NCBI GenBank assembly: GCA_022841915.1
Contig: JALHQN010000002.1
Coordinates: forward strand, 402,724 to 466,723
DNA: 64,000 nt
Reading direction: 5' to 3'
Source: Burkholderiales bacterium
GTDB lineage: Bacteria > Pseudomonadota > Gammaproteobacteria > Burkholderiales > WYBJ01
Shown here: piece after piece, positions 28,500 to 38,193 of the stretch
Position numbering within the stretch: the first letter of the stretch is position 1
How the letters are laid out: every line of letters starts with the position of its first letter
Program-made: the position numbers and the translations under genes
The notes under the pieces: model-generated
The model's input: only the letters and a program-made list of their open reading frames with translations
Told to the model about the DNA's origin: nothing
Database searches by the model: none

Positions 28500-30346
28500 G
28501 AACGATCTCCTTGTGAACGTGCGTGGTGTTGCGCGTTGGCGCGGTAGGCGCGCCAGCCGCCGAAATGGGTGATGTCCTCCGCGTCGAGCGCAGCCGTGGC
28601 CTCGCAGAGGAAGCCTTGGACTTCGCTGCCGTCCTGGAGGGTGAGGGTGCCGATGCCCAGGGGAGCCGGAATCGATGCCACGAAGCTGCCGAAGTGCGTC
28701 GAGGGCAGTTCCCATACTTCGACGTCGATCGCCGCGCCGCCCGCTGCAGCGCGGACCAGACCGGGCTTGCGCGGCTCGCCGCCGGGCAGCGCGAACAGAC
28801 GGTACTGCGCAGCCGTGCGCGTCTGGCCGAGCAAGCGGCCGCAGCGCTCCTGCAGTTGCCAGTTGAGCGGCATGCCGCTCAGATGCGCGCCCACGACGGC
28901 GAGCCGCACGCTCGGCGTGGTGCCGGGCAGCGGAGGCAGCGCTTGCGTCGTGCGCGGCGGAGGCGCCGAGCTCAGACCGAGCCGCTGGTGCAGCAGCGGT
29001 TCGATGCGGCGCCCGAGTTCGGCGAGCCGATGATCGCCGCCGCCCGGCGCGATGAACGTGATGCCGGCGGGCAGGCCGTCGGTGCGGAACGGACCCGGCA
29101 GGGCCAACGCGCTCATGCCCAGCAGATTTACGAAGTTGGTGTAGAGGCCGAAGTCGCTGTTGCGCGCGATGGGGTCGGCCGCGACCGTAGCTCGCTTGTG
29201 GATGGTCGGCGCGGTCGGCACCAGCAGGCAGTCGACCTGGGCGAAGACGGCCTCCGCCATCCGCTTGCCTGCTTCGAGCCGGTAGAGCGCCTTGAATGTG
29301 TCGATCGCGGATTTGCCGTCGGCCTTGCCGATGATCTCGCGCACGGTCGGGTCTATCTGCTCGCCATGTTCGCGGAAGAAGTCGCCGATCGCCAAGCGAC
29401 GCTCCGCGACCCAGGGTCCGTCGTAGAGCAGTCGGGCGATCTGGTCGAACGGCTCGAAGGGGATCTCGACGAATTCGAACTGCGCGTCGCGGCGCAGGAT
29501 GTCGAGGGCACGGTCGAACGCGCTCTGCGCCACCGGGTCTGCGAGGAAGTCGAGAGGGGTCGGCAGACCGACGCGCGCGGTCCGAACGATGGGCGGCAGC
29601 GGTTCGATGCGTCGCGTGTAGGCGTCCTGTGGATCGATCCCTGCGAGGACCGATGCGACCGTCCAGGCATCGGCAACGGTGTGCGCGAGAATCGACACGC
29701 AGTCGAGGCTCTTGCAGGCGGGAAACACGCCGCGCGTGCTGATCAATCCTGGGGTCGGCTTGATGCCGACGAGGTTGCAGAAGCCGGCCGGTACCCGGCC
29801 CGAGCCGGCGGTGTCGGTGCCCAGTGCGAACGGGACCAACCCCAGTGCGACGGCTGCAGCCGAACCGGAACTCGACCCGCCGGAGACGTAATCCGCGTGG
29901 AAGGGATTCCTCACCTCCCCATACGGCGAGCGGATCCCGACCAATCCGGTCGCGAACTGGTCCAGATTGGTCTTGCCGATGAGGATGGCGCCCGCGGCTT
30001 CCAGTCGTTCGACCACGGCGGCGGAGTGTTCGGGCCGGTACGCGAATGCCGGGCAGGCGCAGGTCGTATCCAGGCCGGCGACGTCGATGTTGTCTTTGAC
30101 GACGAAAGGAATCCCGAGCAGGGGTAGTCGCTCCGGCAGGCCGGGATCGGTTGCCAGGCGATCGTGCAACTGCCTCGCCTTGCGGCGGACCTCGCCCGGG
30201 TCGACCAGGCTGATGAACACCTCAGGCGGACATTCCCCGGCGATTCGGGCCAAGGTGAGTTCGATCAACTCCGGCAGCGAGGCGGTTCCTGCGCGAAGGT
30301 GTCGGTGGATGTCGGCAACGGTGGGGAACGCAGTGAGCGACGACAT
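28496..30346 (-). CDS. atzF: Allophanate hydrolase
   Basis: A 616-residue enzyme. Residues 1-~440 form an amidase-signature domain. The catalytic Lys-cisSer-Ser set is at K84 (FVVKDNIDVAG), S158 (GGSSSGS) and S182 (GTDTAGSGR); this spacing equals that of AtzF of Pseudomonas ADP (K91-S165-S189, from memory). Residues ~480-600 are the C-terminal domain (RLAVVGAHLSGMPLNWQLQE ... GFLCEATAALDAEDITHFGG) that finishes allophanate breakdown to CO2 and ammonia. Start ATG 30346 is chosen because the longer frame to 30394 would run through the operator palindrome. First gene of the operon; urea carboxylase is absent. Confidence 0.93.
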   Translation of the reverse strand: MSSLTAFPTVADIHRHLRAGTASLPELIELTLARIAGECPPEVFISLVDPGEVRRKARQLHDRLATDPGLPERLPLLGIPFVVKDNIDVAGLDTTCACPAFAYRPEHSAAVVERLEAAGAILIGKTNLDQFATGLVGIRSPYGEVRNPFHADYVSGGSSSGSAAAVALGLVPFALGTDTAGSGRVPAGFCNLVGIKPTPGLISTRGVFPACKSLDCVSILAHTVADAWTVASVLAGIDPQDAYTRRIEPLPPIVRTARVGLPTPLDFLADPVAQSAFDRALDILRRDAQFEFVEIPFEPFDQIARLLYDGPWVAERRLAIGDFFREHGEQIDPTVREIIGKADGKSAIDTFKALYRLEAGKRMAEAVFAQVDCLLVPTAPTIHKRATVAADPIARNSDFGLYTNFVNLLGMSALALPGPFRTDGLPAGITFIAPGGGDHRLAELGRRIEPLLHQRLGLSSAPPPRTTQALPPLPGTTPSVRLAVVGAHLSGMPLNWQLQERCGRLLGQTRTAAQYRLFALPGGEPRKPGLVRAAAGGAAIDVEVWELPSTHFGSFVASIPAPLGIGTLTLQDGSEVQGFLCEATAALDAEDITHFGGWRAYRANAQHHARSQGDRS

Positions 30347-30354
30347 GGATTCAT

Positions 30355-30378
30355 TCTTGGATACAAGATGGAATCCAA
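30355..30378. promoter_or_regulatory. Candidate operator of the atzF-dpp operon
   Basis: A palindrome TCTTG-GATA-CAAGA at 30355-30368 overlaps a second inverted repeat TTGGAT-N10-ATCCAA (30357-30378). It lies between the candidate sigma-54 promoter and the atzF start, across the expected +1. The TTG-N4-CAA form fits a GntR-family site, so the FCD regulator at the operon end is the likely binder. Confidence 0.5.
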
Positions 30379-30382
30379 AAAA

Positions 30383-30398
30383 AGCAAACATCACGCCA
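30383..30398 (-). promoter_or_regulatory. Candidate sigma-54 promoter of the atzF-dpp operon
   Basis: On the minus strand TGGCGT-N5-TTGCT has the required GG-N10-GC spacing and matches TGGCAC-N5-TTGC at all but two bases. The start would fall near 30372, about 26 nt before the atzF ATG. Nitrogen control of allophanate use is plausible. Half-sites like those of NtrC (GGTGCA) occur at 30452 and 30517. Confidence 0.4.
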
Positions 30399-30603
30399 GC
30401 ACAGGCGATGTCCCGTAACCTATTGAAAGAAAGTGATAGATCTCGGTAGAGGGTGCAATCAGCGGACGTCGACCCTCAGAAAAAGCGCACCGCAAGAGGG
30501 AGCGCTGCCACCCGATGGTGCACGGGAGCAGCCGCCCTGCCAGCGGTGGAACCGCTGCTCCCGAATGCCGATACGCCCTGCGGGGCTGCGTTATATTCGA
30601 GCG

Positions 30604-31476
30604 GTGAGCGCTGCCTCCTTCCTCTCGTCGCCGGTCGCCCTGGCTTTGGTGACGTCCTTGCTGCTGGGGCTCGCCATGATCGTGGCGCAGCGCGGGCTGC
30701 GATCCCTGCCCACGCTGCCCGGCGCGGCCGTGGCCAATACGAGCGCGGCCCTGCTTTTCTGGGCACTCGCACCCCTGTTCTGGTCCGATGCCGACGCCAC
30801 GCCCTGGTCCTTCGGCGTGTTCGTTCTGGTGGGCCTGTTCTTCCCCGGCGGGGTGACGCTGCTCATGCTGGAGGGAAATCGTCGCCTGGGCCCCTCGATC
30901 ACGGCGAGCATCGCCGGCACCACGCCCCTCTTCGCCTATCTGGCTGCCGTCGCCTTTCTGGGGGAAGCGCTGGTCATGCAGGGGCTGCTCGGTACCGCCG
31001 CGATCGTGTTCGGCATCGCTGCCCTGGCTTGGCGCAGAGGCGGGATGCCGGGTCAGGTGGCCTCCTCGGCGCTGTGGTTTCCGCTCGGTTCGTCGGTCGT
31101 GCGCGCCGTCGCGCAGATCATGATCAAGTACGGCCTGACGCTGTGGCCGAGTCCTTATTCGGCGATCGTGATTGCCTATACCGCGTCGGCTGCGATGGTC
31201 TGGACGCTGCTGCGCTTGCGAGGCGAGCGCGTGCCTCGGTGCGCCGCCCTGGGCTGGTTCGTGGCCTCGGGGCTCATGAACGGCGTCGGCACGCTCGCCA
31301 TGTACGCCGCATTCCGCCACGGCGAGGTGACCATCGTGGCGCCCATCGTCGCGACCGGTCCGCTCGTGACCCTGGTGGCGAGCGCGATCTTCCTGCGCGA
31401 GGAGAAACTGACGCTGCGCCTGGTGGCGGGCGTTCTCATCACATTGTCGGGCGTGGGCTTGATCCTGGTGCGCTGA
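30604..31476 (+). CDS. EamA-type drug/metabolite transporter
   Basis: A 290-residue inner-membrane protein of ten predicted helices in two EamA halves. Examples are VALALVTSLLLGLAMIVAQR, FGVFVLVGLFFPGGVTLLML, and in the second half ATGPLVTLVASAIFLREEKL. The conserved Pro/Glu signature at the end of helix four in each half (TPLFAYLAAVAFLGEAL and TGPLVTLVASAIFLREE) is clear. DMT proteins export amino acids, nucleobases or drugs; the substrate is not evident. Start GTG 30604 (VSAASFLSSPVAL) is chosen over the longer frame because upstream residues are Arg/Cys/Pro-rich and not membrane-like. It is divergent from atzF and converges with the SDR gene. Confidence 0.88.
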   Translation: MSAASFLSSPVALALVTSLLLGLAMIVAQRGLRSLPTLPGAAVANTSAALLFWALAPLFWSDADATPWSFGVFVLVGLFFPGGVTLLMLEGNRRLGPSITASIAGTTPLFAYLAAVAFLGEALVMQGLLGTAAIVFGIAALAWRRGGMPGQVASSALWFPLGSSVVRAVAQIMIKYGLTLWPSPYSAIVIAYTASAAMVWTLLRLRGERVPRCAALGWFVASGLMNGVGTLAMYAAFRHGEVTIVAPIVATGPLVTLVASAIFLREEKLTLRLVAGVLITLSGVGLILVR

Positions 31477-31497
31477 GCCCGACGGGCCGGGGGTGCG

Positions 31498-32268
31498 CTA
31501 CAGGTTCTCGCGGATCGTCTCGCCACCGTCGGCGACGAGGTTCTGGCCGGTGATGTAGCGTCCGGCATCCGAAGCGAGGCATACCGCCAGGCCGGCGATG
31601 TCGTTCGGCTCTCCGAGACGTCCGAGGGCGATGGCGCTCAGCCGGCGCTTCAAGCGCTCGGGATCTTCGTAGAGCACCTTGGCGAAATCCGTGCGCACCA
31701 ATCCGGGCGAGATCGCGTTGGCGCGTATGCCCTTGTCGCCCCATTCCAGCGCGAGGTTGCGCGCAAGCTGGATATCCGCGGCCTTGCACAGGCCGTACAT
31801 GCCTTGCTTGGAGTTGCCTCGCAAACCGGCAATCGAGGAGATGATGATGATGGACCCCTCGCCGCGCTCGGCCATCTGCGGGCAGACGAGCTTGCACAGC
31901 CACAGCTGCGCCTTCACGTTGGTGCCGATCATCTTGTCGAACACTTCGTCGCCCATGTCCTGCATTGGCCCGAAGTAGGGATTGATCGCGGCATTGAGCA
32001 CCAGCACGTCGACCCGACCCCAGGTCTGCAGCGTGGTGCGCACGAGCGTCTCGCACTGATCCTTGTAGCCCACGTTGCAGGGCACGGCGATCGCCTCGTG
32101 TCCGGCAGCCACGAGCTCGCTTCGCGTCGTCTCGCAGGCCTCCGTCTTGCGACTCGAAACCACGACCTTGGCGCCGGCGAGTGCAAGCTGTTCGACAATG
32201 GCACGGCCGATGCCGCGCGTCGATCCGGTGACGATGGCGACTTTGCCTGCGAGGCTGAAGAGCTTCAT
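31498..32268 (-). CDS. Short-chain dehydrogenase/reductase (SDR)
   Basis: A 256-residue classical SDR oxidising or reducing a hydroxyl/keto group with NAD(P). Nucleotide motif TGSTRGIG sits near the N-terminus. Then come the structural VLNAAI, catalytic Ser in IIISSIAG, the YGLCK Tyr-x-x-x-Lys pair and ANAISPGLVRTDF. The Arg following the glycine motif region (VVSSRKTEA) suggests NADP(H) preference. It is divergent from the acyl-CoA dehydrogenase gene with 172 bp between starts, so a shared regulatory region is likely. In this setting it could act on a hydroxyacyl-CoA, as LvaD does in levulinate catabolism. Confidence 0.9.
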   Translation of the reverse strand: MKLFSLAGKVAIVTGSTRGIGRAIVEQLALAGAKVVVSSRKTEACETTRSELVAAGHEAIAVPCNVGYKDQCETLVRTTLQTWGRVDVLVLNAAINPYFGPMQDMGDEVFDKMIGTNVKAQLWLCKLVCPQMAERGEGSIIIISSIAGLRGNSKQGMYGLCKAADIQLARNLALEWGDKGIRANAISPGLVRTDFAKVLYEDPERLKRRLSAIALGRLGEPNDIAGLAVCLASDAGRYITGQNLVADGGETIRENL

Positions 32269-32440
32269 GATGAGTCTCGTACGGTGGGGTCTGGAACGCG
32301 GAACACCCTGGGAGCGTGCTGGTTGATCATAGCATGGCGTGCTAAATTCCCCGCCTGGAGGCAGCCCCGCAAGATCCCCGATTTCTCTCGAGCCCGCCTG
32401 CCGGTGCAAGGCGCGGCCCAACAGCCACAGGACGATCGAT

Positions 32441-33646
<1,206 letters not shown>

Positions 33647-33660
33647 GGGGCGCCTCGTCC

Positions 33661-34641
33661 ATGAAGGCAGTCGTCTGCAAGGCCTGGGGGCCGCCCGAAT
33701 CGCTCGTGATCGAGGACGGTCCGCCGCTCGTCGCCGAGCCGGGCAAGGTCGTGATCAGCGTGAAGGCGGCAGGGGTCAATTTTCCCGACACGCTGATCAT
33801 CCAGAACAAATATCAGTACAAGCCCGAACTGCCCTTCTCGCCCGGCTCGGAAGTGGCTGGCGTGTTGAAGTCGATCGGCGCCGGCGTTCAGGGCTGGCAA
33901 GTCGGGGATCGCGTCATCGCGCAGACTACCTTCGGCGGCTTCGCCGAGGAGATCGTCACCGAACCGGAGCGCTTGCTGCCCATGCCCGAGGGCATGGACT
34001 TCCAAACCGCAGCGAGCGTGGGACTTGCCTATGGCACTTCCCATTACGCTCTCATCGACCGCGGCCAATTGCGCGCGGGCGAAACCTTGCTGGTGCTCGG
34101 AGCCTCCGGCGGCGTGGGCCTGGCCGCGATCGAGATCGGCAAGGTGCTCGGCGCGCGGGTCATCGCCTGCGCCTCGACCGAAGCCAAGCTGCAGGTTTGT
34201 CGCGATCACGGCGCCGATGAAACCATCAACTACGCCAGCGAGGACATGCGCGCGCGGGTGAAGGCGATCACCGCCGGCAAGGGCGTCGATGTGATCTACG
34301 ATCCGGTCGGCGGACCGTACTCCGAGCCTGCCCTGCGTGACATGGCCTGGGGCGGTCGACTGCTGGTCGTCGGTTTCGCTGCCGGAGACATTCCCAAGAT
34401 CCCCCTCAACCTGCCGCTCATCAAGGGTTGCAGCATCGTCGGCGTGTGGTGGGGTCAGTTCGCCAAGGGCAACTGGGCCCAGCACGGCCGCAACATCGAG
34501 CAGCTGGGACAATGGTTCCGCGAGGGCAAGATCAAGCCGCACATCTCGGCGGCATTTCCGCTCGAGCGCGCCGTGGATGCGCTCAACGTGCTGGCTCGAC
34601 GTGAGGTCACCGGCAAAGTGGTTCTGACCACGGGGCGTTGA
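33661..34641 (+). CDS. Zinc-independent NADPH:quinone oxidoreductase (MDR family)
   Basis: A 326-residue medium-chain reductase. The GroES-like N-terminal domain has SPGSEVAGVLKSIGAGVQGW and lacks the zinc-binding Cys/His set of alcohol dehydrogenases. The nucleotide-binding motif is LVLGASGGVGLAAIEIGKVL. Typical for QorA/crotonyl reductase-like enzymes that reduce quinones or enoyl thioesters. Start ATG 33661 is 14 bp after the acyl-CoA dehydrogenase stop; the two are probably co-transcribed. The exact substrate is not evident. Confidence 0.9.
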   Translation: MKAVVCKAWGPPESLVIEDGPPLVAEPGKVVISVKAAGVNFPDTLIIQNKYQYKPELPFSPGSEVAGVLKSIGAGVQGWQVGDRVIAQTTFGGFAEEIVTEPERLLPMPEGMDFQTAASVGLAYGTSHYALIDRGQLRAGETLLVLGASGGVGLAAIEIGKVLGARVIACASTEAKLQVCRDHGADETINYASEDMRARVKAITAGKGVDVIYDPVGGPYSEPALRDMAWGGRLLVVGFAAGDIPKIPLNLPLIKGCSIVGVWWGQFAKGNWAQHGRNIEQLGQWFREGKIKPHISAAFPLERAVDALNVLARREVTGKVVLTTGR

Positions 34642-34782
34642 GCACGTACTTACCCGTCCGAACCGGCGCTCGGCACGGCACGCGCTGCTCGACCCACCGC
34701 ACCGGGGCGATCCGGCGCTGCTGCGACTTGAGCTGCGGCAGCGCGCCATCCCTCGCGCACGGCGCCGCTCGCGGGGCCGATG

Positions 34783-34837
34783 TTGTCAAGCCACATTCAA
34801 CCGACTACAGTGTCCACCCTGGCAGGGTGGACGACTG
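34783..34837 (+). promoter_or_regulatory. Candidate promoter with hairpin operator over the start site
   Basis: TTGTCA (34783-34788), 17-bp spacer, TACAGT (34806-34811) form a reasonable sigma-70 promoter. Immediately after it is a 9-bp perfect palindrome GTCCACCCT-GGC-AGGGTGGAC (34812-34832), extended by CAGT/ACTG with one bulged base. There is no T-run, so it is not a terminator. It lies about 75 bp upstream of the PEP-mutase-like gene and could be an operator or a 5' mRNA hairpin. The rest of 34642-34909 has no gene. Confidence 0.55.
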
Positions 34838-34909
34838 CGCTCGTCGTCGCCCTCGAGAACAAACAAACGCAAGCATCACTCTCGGGTGACTGCGTACGGA
34901 GGAGGCGTC

Positions 34910-35860
34910 ATGGAAGACATCGCGCAGGCGAAGCGGGTACGCTTGCAGTCACTCATACACCGGCAGGACAAAGTGCTCGCGGTCACGCACCCCCCGACCG
35001 CGGCGCATGGCCGCATCATGGATTGGTGCGGCATCGAAGCAGGTTTCGTCGGCACCAGTGGGGTGGTCGGCACCTACACCGGCTTGTCCGACGTCGGCAC
35101 CGCGACGATGAGCGAGTGCCTGCGAATCGGGCAATGGATCGCGCAGAGCGTGAGCTATCCCATCATTCTGGATGGCGACACCGGCCATGGCGGCATCATG
35201 GCCGTGCGGCGACTCGTGCACGAGTGCATCAAGGCGGGTATCGCCGGCGTGCGCATCGACGATCAGCCGATCGAAGGCAAGCGCATGACCGGCAGCGCCG
35301 GCATCGAGGTCGTTCCGATGGCGCAGGCCCTGGCGCGCTACCGGGCGGCGGTCGATGCCAAGAACGAACTCGATCCGAACTTCGTCATCATGGCTCAATG
35401 CTACGCCGGCAACGCACACGGCAACAGTCTGGAGAAATCCATTGCCCGCCTGAAGGCCTATCGCGAGGAGGCCGGTGTCGACTGGGTGCAGTTCGAATAT
35501 CCACGTTCGACCGATGAGATCAAGCGTGTGCGCGCCGCGATTGCAGGGCCGTTTTCATTCATGAAGGGCGGGTTGGGCCGCTACCTCAGTCTCAAGGAGC
35601 ATCTCGAACTCGGCGTGACGATTGCCTGGTACCCCCCGCTCGCGCATCAGGTGACCTGGCAGGCCTTGTGGAACTTCATGCAGGAGTTCAAGAAGAAGGA
35701 GATGGGCGCCTGGGACGACTTCATCGCCGCCAGCGCGGCGAATCCTTGCCCGAACCCGCTGGATGTCGGTCCGGACGGCGAGGGCCTGGCGAAGCAGCGA
35801 CAGCTCGAAGAAAAGTACTTCTCGGCGGATCTGCTGGCGAAGTATTCGAAGGGTGAATGA
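34910..35860 (+). CDS. Isocitrate lyase/PEP mutase superfamily enzyme
   Basis: A 316-residue TIM-barrel lyase-like protein. The Mg-binding loop is DGDTGHGG (residues 88-95, family DxDTGxG) and a second acidic motif IDDQ lies at 116-119. The gating-loop position reads GKRMTGSAG, without the catalytic Cys of the isocitrate-lyase KKCGH motif, so it is not an isocitrate lyase. It belongs with carboxyphosphonoenolpyruvate mutase/oxaloacetate-decarboxylase-type members that cleave or hydrolyse 2-oxo or 2-hydroxy acids. Start ATG 34910 follows GGAGGAGG. It is followed at 50 bp by an amidohydrolase, then a Bug receptor. Confidence 0.85.
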   Translation: MEDIAQAKRVRLQSLIHRQDKVLAVTHPPTAAHGRIMDWCGIEAGFVGTSGVVGTYTGLSDVGTATMSECLRIGQWIAQSVSYPIILDGDTGHGGIMAVRRLVHECIKAGIAGVRIDDQPIEGKRMTGSAGIEVVPMAQALARYRAAVDAKNELDPNFVIMAQCYAGNAHGNSLEKSIARLKAYREEAGVDWVQFEYPRSTDEIKRVRAAIAGPFSFMKGGLGRYLSLKEHLELGVTIAWYPPLAHQVTWQALWNFMQEFKKKEMGAWDDFIAASAANPCPNPLDVGPDGEGLAKQRQLEEKYFSADLLAKYSKGE

Positions 35861-35910
35861 CGCAAGCATGGCGTCTGGATGGGCAATTCATCGATAGCGA
35901 GAGGCGGCAC

Positions 35911-37065
35911 ATGGCAAAGAACGGCTACAAGGTTTTCGATTCGGACACGCACGTCGGTCCGGTGATGGAGGTGCTCGACAAATACATCGGTGCCGCCGAG
36001 AAGGAGAAGCTCAAGGGCTGGGAGGCCTTCAAGAGCACCAGCAAGCACGGGCTGTCGAACTACAACAAGGGCCAGCGCGTCTATCGGCGCCGTCTCGGCA
36101 CCGCTGCGGCGGAGGCGACGCCGGCCGGGTACATGGCGGGCTTCACAGGACCGCAGACCGCCCGCAAACCGCACCCGGACGTCGACATCGACGTGAAGAC
36201 CCGCATCGCCGACATGGATTTCGAAGGGGTCGACGTCAACCTGCTGCTGCCATCGGGGTGGTTCGGCACCTGGACGGCCGGTGAGGATGTGAGCCTCGAA
36301 GCGGCCATGTACCGTGCCTATCATCGCTGGATGAACGACTATTGTGCCGCCTACCCCGACCGACTCGGCGGCGTGTTGCTCGTGAGTTCGCGCGACGTCG
36401 AGGGCAGTCTGAAAGAGATCGAACGTTGGGGCAAGTCGCGCTGGGCTTGGGGTGTGCTGCCTTACGCGCCCTACGGGACGCCGCTGGATCATCCCGATCT
36501 CGAGCCCATCTGGGCTGCTGCGCAGGCGCACGATCTCGTCATCGCGCTGCACACTTTCACGGTCATGCCGCCCTACGCGCCCGGCGGCCTGGATAACTGG
36601 GAGAACCTGTTCCTGCAGCGTTCGGCGGCCCATCCCTGGTGCGGCATGCGCAACATGGCCTCGCTGATCGGCGCCGGCTTGATGGATCGGTATCCGAACC
36701 TGCGGATCGCCACGCTCGAAGCCGGACACGGCTGGCTGCCCTTCTGGCTCGAACGCATCGACGAGCATGCCAAGACGATCAAGAGCGCGCTGCCGGAACT
36801 CAAGCAGTTGCCGAGCGAATACGCTCGCAGCGGGCGCTACTTTCAAAGCATCGAGGCCTATGAAGGCGAGAAGCTGACCAGTTCGGTCTGCGACATCGTC
36901 GGCGACGACATCCTGATGTACGCCTCGGACTATCCCCACGGCGAGAGCCATTTCCCTCACACCGTGGACATGGTGCTCGACTGGAAGGGCATGGCGGAGG
37001 GGCGCAAGCGCAAGCTCTTCTGGGACAACGCCTTGAAGTGCTACGCCCGCTGCGGATTGAAGTAA
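35911..37065 (+). CDS. Amidohydrolase (PF04909-type metal-dependent hydrolase/decarboxylase)
   Basis: A 384-residue TIM-barrel metalloenzyme of the amidohydrolase-2 family (includes ACMSD and resorcylate decarboxylases). The N-terminal metal motif is DSDTH, then the second His is in VIALHTF, and the C-terminal catalytic Asp is in YASDYPHGE. It is a typical length. Start ATG 35911 is supported by GAGAGG 7 nt upstream; a longer ATG at 35857 would overlap the preceding stop (ATGA) but adds an unusual N-terminus (TQAWRLDGQF). It probably acts on an aromatic or branched carboxylic acid delivered through the Bug-type receptor encoded downstream; this is inference. Confidence 0.88.
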   Translation: MAKNGYKVFDSDTHVGPVMEVLDKYIGAAEKEKLKGWEAFKSTSKHGLSNYNKGQRVYRRRLGTAAAEATPAGYMAGFTGPQTARKPHPDVDIDVKTRIADMDFEGVDVNLLLPSGWFGTWTAGEDVSLEAAMYRAYHRWMNDYCAAYPDRLGGVLLVSSRDVEGSLKEIERWGKSRWAWGVLPYAPYGTPLDHPDLEPIWAAAQAHDLVIALHTFTVMPPYAPGGLDNWENLFLQRSAAHPWCGMRNMASLIGAGLMDRYPNLRIATLEAGHGWLPFWLERIDEHAKTIKSALPELKQLPSEYARSGRYFQSIEAYEGEKLTSSVCDIVGDDILMYASDYPHGESHFPHTVDMVLDWKGMAEGRKRKLFWDNALKCYARCGLK

Positions 37066-37091
37066 GCGAGGCAAAGACGCAGAGCGCGTAA

Positions 37092-37120
37092 TGCGGTGCC
37101 GCGGCGGATTCGGCACCGCA
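37092..37120 (+). promoter_or_regulatory. Intercistronic hairpin before the Bug receptor gene
   Basis: Stem TGCGGTGCCG / CGGCACCGCA (10 bp, perfect) with a 9-nt loop, in the 81-bp gap between the amidohydrolase and the binding-protein gene. There is no T-run. Such hairpins commonly protect the downstream binding-protein message. Confidence 0.6.
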
Positions 37121-37146
37121 GACCGCCCGAACATGGAGGAGGCAAA

Positions 37147-38127
37147 ATGAAGACCCTTTCGGTACTGTCGAAAGTCGCGGGGATGCTCGCCCTCGGCTTG
37201 TCGTGCCAGGCAAGCGCTCAGGATTACCCGAACAAGCCCGTTCGAGTCATCGTGCCGCTCGCGCCCGGCGGGGCGACGGACATTCAGGCGAGATTGTTCT
37301 CGCAGAAACTGTCGCAGACGCTCAACCAAACCTTCCTGGTCGACAATCGTTCTGGCGCGGGCGGCATGATTGCCTTCAGGTACATCGTGCAGCAAGCCAA
37401 TACCGACGGCTACACGCTGCTGGCGACTTCGCCGGGCTTCACCAATGCGCCTGCCCTCTACGAGAAGCCGCCCTTCGATCCGGCGAAAGATTTCGAGCCG
37501 ATCATTCTGATGAGCAAGGCGCCTTATGCGCTGGTGATCAATCCCAAGTTCCCGGCCACGACCATGAAGGAGTTCCTCGCTTGGGGCAAGGGTAATCCGG
37601 GCAAGCTCAATTTCGCGATCTCCGGGCTCGGTACGACGATCCATCTGGCGCAGGTCTGGCTGGCCGATGCGGCCAACATCAAGATGGCCGTGATTCCCTA
37701 CAAGGGGACCGGACCTGCCACCCAGGACGTGATCGCAGGGCGGGTGCATGCCTCGTTTGCCAATGTCATCAGCGCGGGGCCGCATATCAAGGCGGGGCGG
37801 ATACGCCCGCTCGCGGTCACCACCGCGGAACGTTCCCCGGCACTGCCCGATCTGCCCACCTTCGCAGAATCCGGGTTGGCGAACTACGAGGTAACGACCT
37901 GGCATGGCTGGCTGGGTCCGAAGGGGATGCCGCGCAGTGTCGTCGCCAAGCTCAATGCGCAGCTCAACCTGGTGCTCAAGGACCCGGACGTCATGAAGGC
38001 CGTGTCCGAAGACGGTGGTGTCATCATCGGAGGCACCCCAGAGTCTTTCCGCAAGCACATCAGCGGCGAGGTCGAGCGCTGGAAGCGGCTGGTTCAACTC
38101 GCCGACATCAAGCCTCGAACGGATTGA
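37147..38127 (+). CDS. Tripartite tricarboxylate transporter-type substrate-binding protein (Bug family)
   Basis: A 326-residue exported Bug receptor. Signal peptide VAGMLALGLSCQASAQ precedes DYPNKPVRVIVPLAPGGATD. Ligand-loop landmarks are NTDGYTLLATSPGFTNAPAL, VIPYKGTGPATQDVIAGRVH, and TFAESGLANYEVTTWHGWLG. The start ATG follows GGAGGAGG. Last gene of a run with the PEP-mutase-like enzyme and amidohydrolase, so its ligand is probably the substrate of that pathway. No TctA/B genes nearby. Confidence 0.92.
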   Translation: MKTLSVLSKVAGMLALGLSCQASAQDYPNKPVRVIVPLAPGGATDIQARLFSQKLSQTLNQTFLVDNRSGAGGMIAFRYIVQQANTDGYTLLATSPGFTNAPALYEKPPFDPAKDFEPIILMSKAPYALVINPKFPATTMKEFLAWGKGNPGKLNFAISGLGTTIHLAQVWLADAANIKMAVIPYKGTGPATQDVIAGRVHASFANVISAGPHIKAGRIRPLAVTTAERSPALPDLPTFAESGLANYEVTTWHGWLGPKGMPRSVVAKLNAQLNLVLKDPDVMKAVSEDGGVIIGGTPESFRKHISGEVERWKRLVQLADIKPRTD

Positions 38128-38193
38128 CGCAGCGCGGCCGCTCGCGGGCGGCGCGCACATGCGTATCGCTCGCTCGACACTGAGTTCGAACGC

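Noticed and set aside
34910-35860. Isocitrate lyase of the glyoxylate cycle
   Set aside because: It lacks the catalytic KKCGH motif and is about 100 residues short.
35647-38160. 837-codon open frame on the minus strand opposite the amidohydrolase and Bug genes
   Set aside because: Antisense shadow; the plus-strand genes have clear families, good ribosome sites and starts.
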